Source: Candidatus Bipolaricaulota bacterium (GTDB lineage: Bacteria; Bipolaricaulota; Bipolaricaulia; M55B111). From it: DNA of 38,424 bases. The stretch lies in contig JAIPHN010000003.1 of assembly GCA_021735185.1 (NCBI GenBank), forward strand, positions 1 to 38,424, written 5' to 3'. Below the pieces are notes generated by a model. That model did no database searches. It was not told where the DNA came from and saw only the letters and a list, made by a program, of their open reading frames with translations. This document shows positions 7,891-16,907 of this stretch, one piece after another (positions within the stretch are counted from its first letter, which is position 1; each line of letters starts with the position of its first letter). The position numbers and the translations under genes are program-made.

Positions 7891-8921
7891 GAGGTTCCCT
7901 CCTTCATTTGATTAAATACTTCGACTGGATCGGCTATATCGGGTAGACACTGTTCAGAACACCTGCCACAGCCGACACAGGCTATATCTCCGAATCTATT
8001 GTACATGTATCTTCCCTTCCTCATGTACCGATGGCGGTAACGAGCCGCTTTTTCTTCTCGGAAATTTTCGTCTCCTGCTACTTCGGCGAAAGCTTCCAGC
8101 ATACAGCCGTCCCAGGTTCGTAACCTTTCCCCTTCGGAAAGTGAAATATCGTTTACATCCTGGACGTCGAAGCAATAGCAGGTCGGGCAGACTAGATTAC
8201 AAGTTCCACAGCTGAGACAGTCTTCCGCGTTCTCTTCCCAGAATTCGTCGTTCTCGTAATAATTCTTCAATAAGGACGGTAACTCGAAGGGGTCGAACTT
8301 CGTGTCTTTTTTGAATTTTTTCGGTAGTTCCTCTTTGAACTGTTTTACTTTTCGAATTTCATCCGTGGTGATATCATCTACGGCTTGCCCGGCTTTTTCC
8401 AGTAAGTTACTTCCCTTGGAAGAGCCAACTTCTATTGCGTATCGATCCCCGATATCGGTAAGCATTATGTCGTAGCCGGTATCGGTGGTCGCAGTCCCCA
8501 TTGTGTGGGCAAAGGACCGGTCGGAAACGTTGGCCATGTTGACGCCGACTAATACCGACTGTCTTCTCTTTTCCAGGTAGTATGGGTCTTCATGTGTATC
8601 TTCAAAGACCTTGTCCATCTGCTCGATTGCGACGAGGTCATAAGGATGAATCCCCATAATTATTCTCGGGACAACTTGATTAACCGGAGTGGTCTCACCT
8701 TCATTCAAGTTGTACTCTACCAGCGTTTCCCGCTGGGGCATGAAGTATTTCTTCGGGGGGAGTATGGTTACGTCGTAGTCTAGCCGTAAGTCTTCGGCGG
8801 ATTTTAAGGGGTCAAAAGCAAATTCATTGCTTTTGGTCTGCACCCCCACCACTTCTCTGTCATCATTTTCGATCAGGTCATCTACAAATTCACTAAAATC
8901 GTTCTTGTTGATTGCTTTCAT
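7887..8921 (-). CDS. Hydrogenase beta subunit, 4Fe-4S dicluster protein
   Basis: CLSCGTCNLVCPTCYC and CVGCGRCSEQCLPDI; start set at MKAINKNDFSEF with RBS GGGAGG; 4-nt overlap with gamma. Confidence 0.93.
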   Translation of the reverse strand: MKAINKNDFSEFVDDLIENDDREVVGVQTKSNEFAFDPLKSAEDLRLDYDVTILPPKKYFMPQRETLVEYNLNEGETTPVNQVVPRIIMGIHPYDLVAIEQMDKVFEDTHEDPYYLEKRRQSVLVGVNMANVSDRSFAHTMGTATTDTGYDIMLTDIGDRYAIEVGSSKGSNLLEKAGQAVDDITTDEIRKVKQFKEELPKKFKKDTKFDPFELPSLLKNYYENDEFWEENAEDCLSCGTCNLVCPTCYCFDVQDVNDISLSEGERLRTWDGCMLEAFAEVAGDENFREEKAARYRHRYMRKGRYMYNRFGDIACVGCGRCSEQCLPDIADPVEVFNQMKEGTS

Positions 8922-9209
8922 TATGCCTCCCAGTTGTTCTGTGGTTTCGCGATCCGAATTCGACGGTCTGTCCAGTTCCCGCACAAAATGTACAAAGTAA
9001 GCTTAAAATTAGTGACCTATTTGGACTTCTTTTGACTGGTAAACTGGAGGGGTAAAGACGGCCGGAGTTACTGAGGAAGTTTTTAAAATCCCCTGTTGTA
9101 GGGCTTGACTCGTAAGATAAGCTGTTTAGCGATTGAGAATTCATTGCCATAGGTCTGCAACTCCGTTTTGAAAAAATACCCGCTCTGCCAGCTAAACCCC
9201 TCGGTCCGT

Positions 9210-9265
9210 AAAGTGAAGGTGTTCACTTTCGCTATGAAATTAAGATATAGGGGATAAATTTTCAA
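9210..9265 (-). promoter_or_regulatory. Candidate hydrogenase-operon promoter (complement: TTGAAA-N17-TAATTT) followed by perfect palindrome AAAGTGAA-N4-TTCACTTT
   Basis: Plus strand 9210-9229 = AAAGTGAAGGTGTTCACTTT, i.e. AGTGA-N6-TCACT; -10 complement at 9237-9242, -35 complement at 9260-9265. Confidence 0.42.
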
Positions 9266-9424
9266 GTATAATCAGGGGAATTTCCTGGTATAATACAACT
9301 AATATATCTTTAATCAAATATTTGAATATTTATAACAGAAATTGTTTAAAAGTCTCTCTGAACCTGTAAGAATACGAGTGTATGGCGAGAAAATATAATC
9401 TTTCTAATCAAGTCTAAAATCTAC

Positions 9425-9479
9425 CAAAATTTGCCGAGAGTGCCCCAGGGCACCCCCTGGGGGTGAATCGGCTATTTTG
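9425..9479. repeat. 55-nt long imperfect hairpin
   Basis: CAAAAT/ATTTTG (6 bp), GCCGA/TCGGC (5 bp), CCCCAGGG-CACC-CCCTGGGG (8 bp) nested around one axis. Confidence 0.7.
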
Positions 9480-9489
9480 AGTCCAGCAA

Positions 9490-9717
9490 CCAGCACTCAA
9501 ATGAGTTTAGAACCCGGAACAAGATCATTTGCTTCGTCACATTTCAGGCTGCCATCCACCTTCTAAGGTTGAATTGTTCTCCAAGCACGTTTTCTCATTT
9601 GAGTGCTTGGTAGAGATACCTGGGTGAACATATGGTAATCGTATCCAATTGGGCTAAGTTAACCATGGAATTCGTTCTTTGTGCTTAACCAAGTTAGTCT
9701 TCTCAAGTGAGTGCTGG
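9490..9717. repeat. Three related 16-17-nt repeats in alternating orientation
   Basis: CCAGCACTCAAATGAG (9490-9505), CTCATTTGAGTGCTTGG (9594-9610), CTCAAGTGAGTGCTGG (9702-9717). AGCACTCAAATGAG is a perfect 14-bp inverted repeat between the first two; CCAAGCAC (9581-9588) / GTGCTTGG (9603-9610) forms an alternative hairpin. Confidence 0.65.
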
Positions 9718-9774
9718 GTCAATTTTTGTTTTTTAAATCAGAGTTCATCTTTACATCGATTTTTTATATTATAT

Positions 9775-9795
9775 ACCCCGGCCTGTGGCCGGGGT
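9775..9795. terminator. GC-rich perfect hairpin ACCCCGGCC-TGT-GGCCGGGGT, terminator-like without clear T-run
   Basis: 9-bp perfect stem downstream of sufU on the minus strand. Confidence 0.45.
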
Positions 9796-9956
9796 TCTTG
9801 ACTGCTTTACCAGCTCTCACCTATTCCTGAAATCCCCGATTTGATAAAATCGTTATTGCCAGCGAACTATGGGTTTTGGTCAAAGTAGCTGGGCGGTAAA
9901 TTGTAAAAAAATGAGGTAAAATAAATTCCTGGATAGCGCTCTGAGGATACTCTTCC

Positions 9957-10334
9957 TTAACTTTCTTCGGATAGTGCTTGCTTGAGAGCGTTTAAACCTA
10001 CGGCCATACATTCTTCTCTTTTCTTACCTGATTCGTTCATGTTGGCTTCGATATCGTCCAGAGTAAGTTCTTTTGCGTCACCAACACTTAACCCCCGGGC
10101 CAGCTGGGTTAATATAGAGGCCGAACCTATACATAAAACGCATCCGTAACCGTCGAATTTGATATCTCTGATAGAGCCATCTTTGATATTTAGTCCCAGT
10201 TTAATTTTGTCGCCGCAATTCGGGTTTTTCGCGGACCCCTGAAGATCAGGGTTTGGCAATTCACCTTTATTATGAGGGTTTTGCGAGTGGTGCATTAAAT
10301 TTTGATCGTAAATCTGGGGTCTCTCGTCGCTCAT
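9957..10334 (-). CDS. sufU: SufU-type Fe-S cluster assembly / sulfur-acceptor protein
   Basis: NPNCGDKIKLGLNI...FDGYGCVLCIGSASILT...REECMAVGLNALKQAL: SufU/IscU-type Cys/Asp pattern; start overlaps the sufS stop. Confidence 0.9.
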   Translation of the reverse strand: MSDERPQIYDQNLMHHSQNPHNKGELPNPDLQGSAKNPNCGDKIKLGLNIKDGSIRDIKFDGYGCVLCIGSASILTQLARGLSVGDAKELTLDDIEANMNESGKKREECMAVGLNALKQALSEES

Positions 10335-11557
10335 TTTTCACCACCTAAAACGTTTTTCGCCTCTTTGATGGCATCGACCAGACGATCGATTTCCGCTTCG
10401 TCATTGTAGACGTAAAAGCTCGCACGTGATGTGGCGTTTAGCTTCATCGCTTCATGTAAAGGTTGAGCACAGTGTAACCCTGCTCTTATTGCAATGTCGT
10501 CCAGGGAATCCAGCGCAGCTGCCAGATCGTGAGGGTGAACTCCCTCCAGATTAAATGAGACAAGCCCGCCTCTTTCTTCTCCTTTTCCCGGGCCGAATAT
10601 CTTTAGACCGGGGATTTTTTCTAGTTCCCTTAAAGCTTTTGCAGTAAGCTTGTTCACGTGTTTTCTGATCGATGACATTCCCAGTTTATTCAGGTAACTT
10701 AGAGTTTTACTAAACGCGATAATTTGAGCAATAGGCGGCGTGCCCGCTTCAAATTTCTGAGGAACCTCGTTCCAGGTGACTTCAGTTTTCGTATTACTTC
10801 GGACCATTTCTCCTCCACCAAATGGGGGCGGCATTTGTTCCAGTAATTCTTCCTTGCCGTAAAGAATCCCCAGTCCGGTGGGCCCAAGCATTTTATGAGC
10901 CGAGAAAGCCAAAAAATCTACATTATAATCCCTGACATTGAACTGCCTGTGTGGCAACCATTGAGCTCCGTCCACGACAGCCAGAGCACCGTTTTCATGG
11001 GCAAGATCCGTTAACTTCTTTACCGGGTTGTATGCTCCGATAACGTTTGAAATAGCGGGAAAGGCCAACGCTACAGAATTGGAAGAGAGTTTGGCTTCTA
11101 AGTCTTCCATATCCAGCTGTCCTTCCCTGTTGACACGAACGTATTCTAGCTGGAACCTGTTTGAACTCTCCGCCATTATTCTCCAGGGAAGAATATTGCT
11201 ATGGTGGTCCATTTCCGTAACCAGTATTTTACCATTCCTGTCCTTCCAGTGGTGCAGGGAATAGGCTAAGATGTTTAAGGATTCGGTACAATTTTTAGTA
11301 AAGACTATTTCTCGGCTCGATTCTGCCCCGATAAAATCCGCGGTTTTTCTTCGCGTATATTCAAATTTATTGGTTGTTTCTTCGGCCCGCTTATATATTC
11401 CCCGATAAACGCTGGTTCCAAGTTCATGATAATAATTAATTAATTCCCGCGTAACTGGCTCGGGGGTCATGGAAGTGGCAGCATTGTCTAGATAGATTAG
11501 ATCCTGATTTTTCAGGGCGGGAAAATCATCTCTTACGCTGTTAACATCTAGCATCAA
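10331..11557 (-). CDS. sufS: Cysteine desulfurase, SufS type
   Basis: IYLDNAATSMTPEPV...TEMDHHSNILPW...DFLAFSAHKMLGPTGLGILYG...IRAGLHCAQPLHEAM. Confidence 0.95.
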   Translation of the reverse strand: MMLDVNSVRDDFPALKNQDLIYLDNAATSMTPEPVTRELINYYHELGTSVYRGIYKRAEETTNKFEYTRRKTADFIGAESSREIVFTKNCTESLNILAYSLHHWKDRNGKILVTEMDHHSNILPWRIMAESSNRFQLEYVRVNREGQLDMEDLEAKLSSNSVALAFPAISNVIGAYNPVKKLTDLAHENGALAVVDGAQWLPHRQFNVRDYNVDFLAFSAHKMLGPTGLGILYGKEELLEQMPPPFGGGEMVRSNTKTEVTWNEVPQKFEAGTPPIAQIIAFSKTLSYLNKLGMSSIRKHVNKLTAKALRELEKIPGLKIFGPGKGEERGGLVSFNLEGVHPHDLAAALDSLDDIAIRAGLHCAQPLHEAMKLNATSRASFYVYNDEAEIDRLVDAIKEAKNVLGGEK

Positions 11558-12070
11558 TATTTGGAAACCCCTTTAAGCTTCAAATATAAGTATATAAACA
11601 CTACTTTTTGATCCATTATAACATAGAATTCAGCAAGTTCCTACTGATAAATGAGTTTATCGAAAAAAGTATAGTATCCCCTCGGTACCCAAGGACACTT
11701 CGGTAAATTAATTAGAAGCCATTAAAAATTAGATCTTTATGCTCTTAGACCATCTAGACCATTCACCTGAATTGTCTTTTTCACGATTATCTTGTCCATT
11801 AAAAGCAAAAGAACAGCAATTTTATCCTATATCCTTATTTCTTCCTTTTCAAACTTCTAAAAGGCCTTTCCTTATGTATTTTTGCTAAGAAATCCAGGAT
11901 GAGGATGACCAGTTGCACAGGGATATAGTGCTCAGTAAAAAGTTGCCCCCTATTATTTTTACAGTTATACGGTTTGAAAAGTTTTCTGTCAGGTGGTAAA
12001 CTCATCTCTAGCTTGGCGGGATAAGCTATCCCACAAAAACTAATCCTTACTTTCAGGAGGAACTTAATAG

Positions 12071-12988
12071 ATGAAAAAGCTTTCCTCAACATTATTGATT
12101 GGACTAATTCTAGTTCTCTTTACTGTCGGTTTAGTAAGTGCTCAGGCGGAAAGAACTGTCACGGATAGCCTTGGGCGGGAAGTTACGATCGAAGAAGTAC
12201 CGGAAAGGGTCGTTACCACTATCGTATCAACCACGGAGATAGCTCTCGATCTCGGCCTGGATGAGAGGTTGGTCGGGGTGCCGGATCTGATCCAGTATCT
12301 CTCTTACGTCCCGGAACTGCAGGAAAAGGCTGAGAAGAAAGAAAAGGTAGGGGGATTCAAACTCTCAATTGAGAAGATCGCTTCTCTCAACCCCGGCCTC
12401 GTCATACTGGATGCGTCGGCTCAAAAGGATATGGTCAGTAAAATAAAGGATATCGGAGCCACCGTTTATGCAGCGGGGAGCAGGGATATAGAATCCGTTC
12501 GGGAGACGATTCTGGAAATTGGCTACCTTACAGGCAAACTGGACCGGGCCCAGAAGATCGTCGGAGAGATGGTTTACAAAGAGACGCAGCTCAGGGATGC
12601 AGTCGCCAAACTGGACGAGAAGAAGAGCACCTTCTACACGATAAGCAAGAGGATGTACACTGTCGGTGATAATACCTTTGTTGGGACGGCGCTGCAGTTA
12701 GCGGGCCTGAATAACGTATTTGGGGAAATTTCCGGGTTTAAGCCCGTCAATACTGAGGAAATAATCAAAAAGAACCCCGAGCTGATAATCGCTACCGAGG
12801 ATATGGGATTAACCGCGGAAGATTTGCGGGAAGATAAAGGTCTGAAAGAAGTAAAAGCTGTTCAGAATGGCAATGTCGTTCTGCTTCCCACCGGCGAGGA
12901 TTCCATGTTAAACCAGCCGGGGACGAAGATAATCGATGGAGCGATAAACCTATTTGAAAAAATATACGACACGGAAGTCAATCTCTAA
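12071..12988 (+). CDS. btuF: ABC transporter substrate-binding protein, corrinoid/siderophore type
   Basis: Signal peptide, RTVTDSLGREVTIEEVPERVV...VGGFKLSIEKIASLNPGLVI; heads the cobalamin operon. Confidence 0.82.
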   Translation: MKKLSSTLLIGLILVLFTVGLVSAQAERTVTDSLGREVTIEEVPERVVTTIVSTTEIALDLGLDERLVGVPDLIQYLSYVPELQEKAEKKEKVGGFKLSIEKIASLNPGLVILDASAQKDMVSKIKDIGATVYAAGSRDIESVRETILEIGYLTGKLDRAQKIVGEMVYKETQLRDAVAKLDEKKSTFYTISKRMYTVGDNTFVGTALQLAGLNNVFGEISGFKPVNTEEIIKKNPELIIATEDMGLTAEDLREDKGLKEVKAVQNGNVVLLPTGEDSMLNQPGTKIIDGAINLFEKIYDTEVNL

Positions 12989-13048
12989 TGACAGTTGTGG
13001 GTTGCCGGAGAAGTTCAGCTGCTATACCTGATATGTCCCTTAAGAGTT

Positions 13049-14074
13049 ATGAATAGGGCGAAACCGAAAGTCACTTTTGCAACGCTATTTGTCCTTCTGG
13101 CTTTTGCTTTCCTGGTCGGGGTTGCAATCGGACCCGTCAGTATACCGTTAGGCAAAAGCTTGCTCATTCTAACGGACAAACTTCCTCTGCTGGAGTTCTC
13201 CGGCCTGCCCTCGAACTTCCAGACGATAATTTTTGACCTCAGGTTGCCGAGAATACTGACCGGGTTACTCGTCGGAAGTTCACTTGCGGTTTCGGGAACC
13301 GTGATGCAGGGTATTTTTAGAAACCCTCTGGCCACCCCCTATATTTTAGGGGTTGCCAGCGGTGGATCGGCGGGAGCTGCAACCGTAGTAGTGCTTGGGT
13401 TTACGTCTAATTTTGCCCTGCCTATTGGAGCTTTAATCGGGGCTTTATCCGCCGTAACAATCGTTTACAGGATTAGCTGGAGCAGGGGCTCTACTTCTTC
13501 ATACACGTTAATTCTTGCGGGGGTCGCCCTTTCTTCGCTTTTTTCGGCCCTTACTACGGCTTTAATTTTTATCGCCGGGCCCTATCAGCAGCATCGCGTC
13601 CTTTTCTGGATGATGGGCGGTCTCTGGCGGTCAAGCTGGACTTTATTCAAAATACTACTCCCGATTGCAACAGTCGGGGCCGGAATTATTTTTGCCTGGA
13701 GCCGGGATTTGAACGCCCTGGCGCTTGGTGAAAGCGCGGCCGAGCATCTTGGAGTAAAACCAGCGCTGGTCAAGAAAACCTTGCTCGGACTGGCGACTGC
13801 TATTACCGCAGTCTCCGTAGCCGCAGCCGGTTCGATCGGGTTTGTTGGTCTGGTTATTCCCCATATTATGCGAATGATACTCGGACCCGACCATAGAATC
13901 CTCCTGCCGGCGGCTGCTCTCGGCGGAGGAGTATTTTTGATCTACACTGACGTTCTTGCGAAGACGATAATGCAACCGGTGGAAATGCCGGTGGGTGTGA
14001 TTACTGCTTTCTTTGGTGCTCCGTTTTTTCTCTATCTTTTGAGGAAGAAAATCGTTGGAGGTAGGATGAGATGA
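13049..14074 (+). CDS. btuC: ABC transporter permease, FecCD/BtuC family
   Basis: RLPRILTGLLVGSSLAVSGTVMQGIFRNPLATPYILGVASGGSAGA; GSIGFVGLVIPHIMRM. Start placed at internal ATG 13049; the ORF opens earlier at TTG 12995. Confidence 0.88.
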   Translation: MNRAKPKVTFATLFVLLAFAFLVGVAIGPVSIPLGKSLLILTDKLPLLEFSGLPSNFQTIIFDLRLPRILTGLLVGSSLAVSGTVMQGIFRNPLATPYILGVASGGSAGAATVVVLGFTSNFALPIGALIGALSAVTIVYRISWSRGSTSSYTLILAGVALSSLFSALTTALIFIAGPYQQHRVLFWMMGGLWRSSWTLFKILLPIATVGAGIIFAWSRDLNALALGESAAEHLGVKPALVKKTLLGLATAITAVSVAAAGSIGFVGLVIPHIMRMILGPDHRILLPAAALGGGVFLIYTDVLAKTIMQPVEMPVGVITAFFGAPFFLYLLRKKIVGGRMR

Positions 14075-14856
14075 AGGTAAAAGTAGACGATTTACGCTTT
14101 TCCTATAACGGGAAGGGCGTGCTGGAAGGCCTCGATCTTACTGTTAGAAAGGGTGAATTTATCGGGATTGTCGGACCGAACGGTTCCGGTAAAACTACCC
14201 TGTTGAAAAATATTGGTGGAGTGCTGGATCCGGACGATGGAGGGGTTTATCTGGGTGAAAAAGAGCTATCTTCGATTCCGATAGGAGAGGTTGCAACCAA
14301 GGTCGCGGCACTGGAGCAGGAAACGAGCGTGGGCTTCGATTTTACAGTCAGGGAAGTCGTGGAAATGGGCCGCTTCCCTCATCTGGATAGATTCGAGAGG
14401 CATTCGGAAGGCGACCTTGAAGCAGTTGATAGGGCAATCGAGATTACGGACCTGGAAGAGTTTTCCGAGCGGTACGTAAATCAGCTAAGCGGGGGAGAGA
14501 AACAGAGGGTATTTCTGGCGCTCGCTCTGGCACAGGAACCCGAACTTCTGTTACTGGACGAACCTACCGCAAGCCTGGATATCAATTACCAGATCAAGAT
14601 AATGGAAACCGTGAAGTGCCTGCAATCTGAAGGTTTGACGGTGATAGCCGCAATTCACGACCTCAATCTTGCAGCTCAATACGCTGATAGGGTTGCCCTG
14701 ATGGCGGATGGGGAGGTAAAAGTAGCGGGAGAGCCGAATGACGTGCTGACAAAAGATAATATTGCAAAAGTGTTCGGGGTAGATGTAGAAGTCGAGGACT
14801 CTGAGGTAAAGGGGACGATCCATATTTTTCCGAAGACTGAAACCCTGAGCAAGTAG
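14071..14856 (+). CDS. btuD: ABC transporter ATPase, BtuD/FecE family
   Basis: GPNGSGKTTLLKNIGGVL, LSGGEKQRVFLALALAQEPELLLLDEPTASLDI. Confidence 0.9.
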   Translation: MKVKVDDLRFSYNGKGVLEGLDLTVRKGEFIGIVGPNGSGKTTLLKNIGGVLDPDDGGVYLGEKELSSIPIGEVATKVAALEQETSVGFDFTVREVVEMGRFPHLDRFERHSEGDLEAVDRAIEITDLEEFSERYVNQLSGGEKQRVFLALALAQEPELLLLDEPTASLDINYQIKIMETVKCLQSEGLTVIAAIHDLNLAAQYADRVALMADGEVKVAGEPNDVLTKDNIAKVFGVDVEVEDSEVKGTIHIFPKTETLSK

Positions 14857-14864
14857 GGGGTAAT

Positions 14865-15425
14865 ATGGAAGGTTCTGAAGAAGATAGGGAGAGAGTTGGG
14901 GGTAACGTTCTGGTTCATACTGGTGAAGGCAAAGGGAAGACCACTTCCGCAGTCGGGCAAATAATTAGGGCGGAAGGACATGGGTTAAATACCAGATATA
15001 TAAGCTTCTTTAAGGGCAATGAGGAACGATTTTCCCGGGGTATATTTAAGGTTATGAAGAAACTGGGAATTCCCGTCAGGAACTTCGTCCATGATCACCC
15101 CGACTTTGGCCGAACCAGCGAAGAAGAGGCGCGAAATGGCTGCAGGAAGGGCCTGAAGTATCTAAATAGCCTTTTCAGGGGGGAAGACGAAGTGCCCGAT
15201 CTTTTGGCTCTCGACGAGGTAAACATCGCCCTGGATGGGGGATGGATAGAGGAGGAAGAATTTATTTCACTGCTTGAGATGAAACCGGATAATCTGGAAT
15301 TGATCTGTACGGGAAGAGGCGCCCCCGAAAGCCTGATCGCGGAAGCGGATCTGGTCAGTCGAATCGAGAACGTGAAGCATTTTTACGACGAGGGCGTGGT
15401 GCAGCGGCCGGGTTATGAGTACTGA
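14865..15425 (+). CDS. cobO: Cob(I)yrinic acid a,c-diamide adenosyltransferase (CobO/CobA/BtuR)
   Basis: VHTGEGKGKTTSAVGQIIRAEGHGL...LLALDEVNIALDGGWI...LICTGRGAPESLIAEADLVS. Confidence 0.93.
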   Translation: MEGSEEDRERVGGNVLVHTGEGKGKTTSAVGQIIRAEGHGLNTRYISFFKGNEERFSRGIFKVMKKLGIPVRNFVHDHPDFGRTSEEEARNGCRKGLKYLNSLFRGEDEVPDLLALDEVNIALDGGWIEEEEFISLLEMKPDNLELICTGRGAPESLIAEADLVSRIENVKHFYDEGVVQRPGYEY

Positions 15426-15464
15426 GGCAATACAGCAGGTTTATCCTCCGGGGATAGATCATCT

Positions 15465-16238
15465 ATGAGACGAATATTAAATGGCCTGCGAGGGGGGCTG
15501 ACTTTCGAGACCACCTTTCCCCTTAGCCAGGGCGAGGAGGATTTCTGGAGTTTCGTCGACAATTCTTTTTTATATCCCATGGTGGGGGCGATCGTTGGCG
15601 CTATACTTGGCGGGATAGCTATCCCCTTTTCTTACCTGCCGGAGTTCATTGCCGCCGGTACCTTTCTAGTCGTTCTGTATTTGATCTGCGGGATCCTGCA
15701 TACCGACGGCCTGGCTGATTTCGCTGATGGTCTGGTGACAGGGGGTACACATTCGGAGCGTCGATCAGTTATGAAAGACGAGAAAACCGGGGCGGCCGGT
15801 CTGGTAAGCATCTTTGCTACCAATATTCTGCTTTTTTCGGGATTGGTAGAGCTTTTTTCAATTGACTCGTTTTATCAAATTTTTCTTATAATCCTGACGG
15901 CCGAAGTCTTAAGCAAGCTGGGGATGCATTCAGTGCTCTTCTTCGGGACAAGCGCGCACGAAGGGATGGCGTCCACGTTCATAGATAGAATGACCCGGCC
16001 GGATTGGGTTGGGGGGTTTTTAATTTCATTCGCTTTTTCCGCCCTTTTTATGGATCCTTTCGTAGCTTTGCCCCTGATCGCAGTTTTTCTTATCGTCTTA
16101 GGAATGGTTAAACTGGGGGATCGGGTAATCGGAGGAATTAACGGAGATATCGCGGGCGCAGCTGGAGAAATAGTTCGTCCGATTGCCATTATCCTGTTTG
16201 TACTTATTGATAAAGTAGACGTCCTGGCTCTAATTTGA
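15465..16238 (+). CDS. cobS: Adenosylcobinamide-GDP ribazoletransferase
   Basis: LRGGLTFETTFPLSQ...GILHTDGLADFADGLVTGGTHSERRSVMKDEKTGAAGLVS. Confidence 0.93.
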   Translation: MRRILNGLRGGLTFETTFPLSQGEEDFWSFVDNSFLYPMVGAIVGAILGGIAIPFSYLPEFIAAGTFLVVLYLICGILHTDGLADFADGLVTGGTHSERRSVMKDEKTGAAGLVSIFATNILLFSGLVELFSIDSFYQIFLIILTAEVLSKLGMHSVLFFGTSAHEGMASTFIDRMTRPDWVGGFLISFAFSALFMDPFVALPLIAVFLIVLGMVKLGDRVIGGINGDIAGAAGEIVRPIAIILFVLIDKVDVLALI

Positions 16239-16261
16239 TCCGACAAAAAAATTAGTTCAAA

Positions 16262-16804
16262 GTGGTGACCGAGATGAAATTGATTCTGGGTGGCGCGCGG
16301 AGCGGCAAAAGCAGTAAGGCTTCAGAGATCGCCGAAGAATACAGTGAAGTTGTCTACCTGGCCACAGGTATTGCGACGGACGAAGAAATGGAGAGCCGGA
16401 TTGCCAGGCACAAAGAAGAAAGACCCGAAAACTGGGATACAATAGAAGAACCGGTGGAAGTTGGGGAAGAACTTGCAGGGCTGGAATCCAAAAATTTTTC
16501 CGGAGCGGTGATTCTGGACTGCCTCGGTTTCTGGTTGTCCAATTTGTTTCGTGAAATCGACCGCCTGGAAGAGATCGATCCGGAAGACTTCATAACGGAG
16601 AAAGTCCGAAAGGAACTTCAGCCTGCCCTGGACTCGAAATACGAACTGATAATAGTTTCCAACGAGGTCGGAATGGGTGTTATCCCCGGCTCGACTGCCG
16701 GAAGGAGGTTCAGGGATGCCCTGGGGAGAGCCAATCAGGTCGTCGGAGAAATGGCGGACGAGGCTTTTCTCATGGTGGCAGGGTTTAAGCTGGAACTTAA
16801 ATGA
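16262..16804 (+). CDS. cobU: Adenosylcobinamide kinase / adenosylcobinamide-phosphate guanylyltransferase
   Basis: LILGGARSGKSSKASEIAEE...VYLATGIATDEEMESRIARHKEERPENWDTIEEP...VSNEVGMGVIPGSTAGRRFRDALGRANQ. Confidence 0.95.
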   Translation: MVTEMKLILGGARSGKSSKASEIAEEYSEVVYLATGIATDEEMESRIARHKEERPENWDTIEEPVEVGEELAGLESKNFSGAVILDCLGFWLSNLFREIDRLEEIDPEDFITEKVRKELQPALDSKYELIIVSNEVGMGVIPGSTAGRRFRDALGRANQVVGEMADEAFLMVAGFKLELK

Positions 16805-16907
16805 CGGTGGATACGGTTTTCTCGAGAGTCCTCCGGGAATTCCTGAGGGATTTGTTTTCGTGGTGACATTTTGCAATCTGACTTACCTTGGTGTGAGAGG
16901 TGATAAC

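Noticed and set aside
8893-9265. Minus-strand ORFs of 85 and 60 aa upstream of hydrogenase beta
   Set aside because: No SD or recognisable domain; they cover the candidate promoter/operator. The beta start at MKAINK is better supported.
12012-12032. CTTGGCGGGATAAGCTATCCC hairpin in the btuF leader nearly identical to CTTGGCGGGATAGCTATCCC at 15606-15625 in cobS
   Set aside because: The cobS copy is explained by coding sequence (LGGIAIP); a 20-nt match with a self-complementary core is probably coincidence. I also looked for B12-riboswitch consensus boxes here and did not find them.
11835-12092. 85-aa minus-strand ORF upstream of btuF
   Set aside because: Overlaps the btuF start and its SD region; no family resemblance.
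16677-16907. ORF-track start of cobT at 16677
   Set aside because: Would overlap cobU by ~130 nt; the TTG at 16908 with an upstream SD gives the normal CobT N-terminus.
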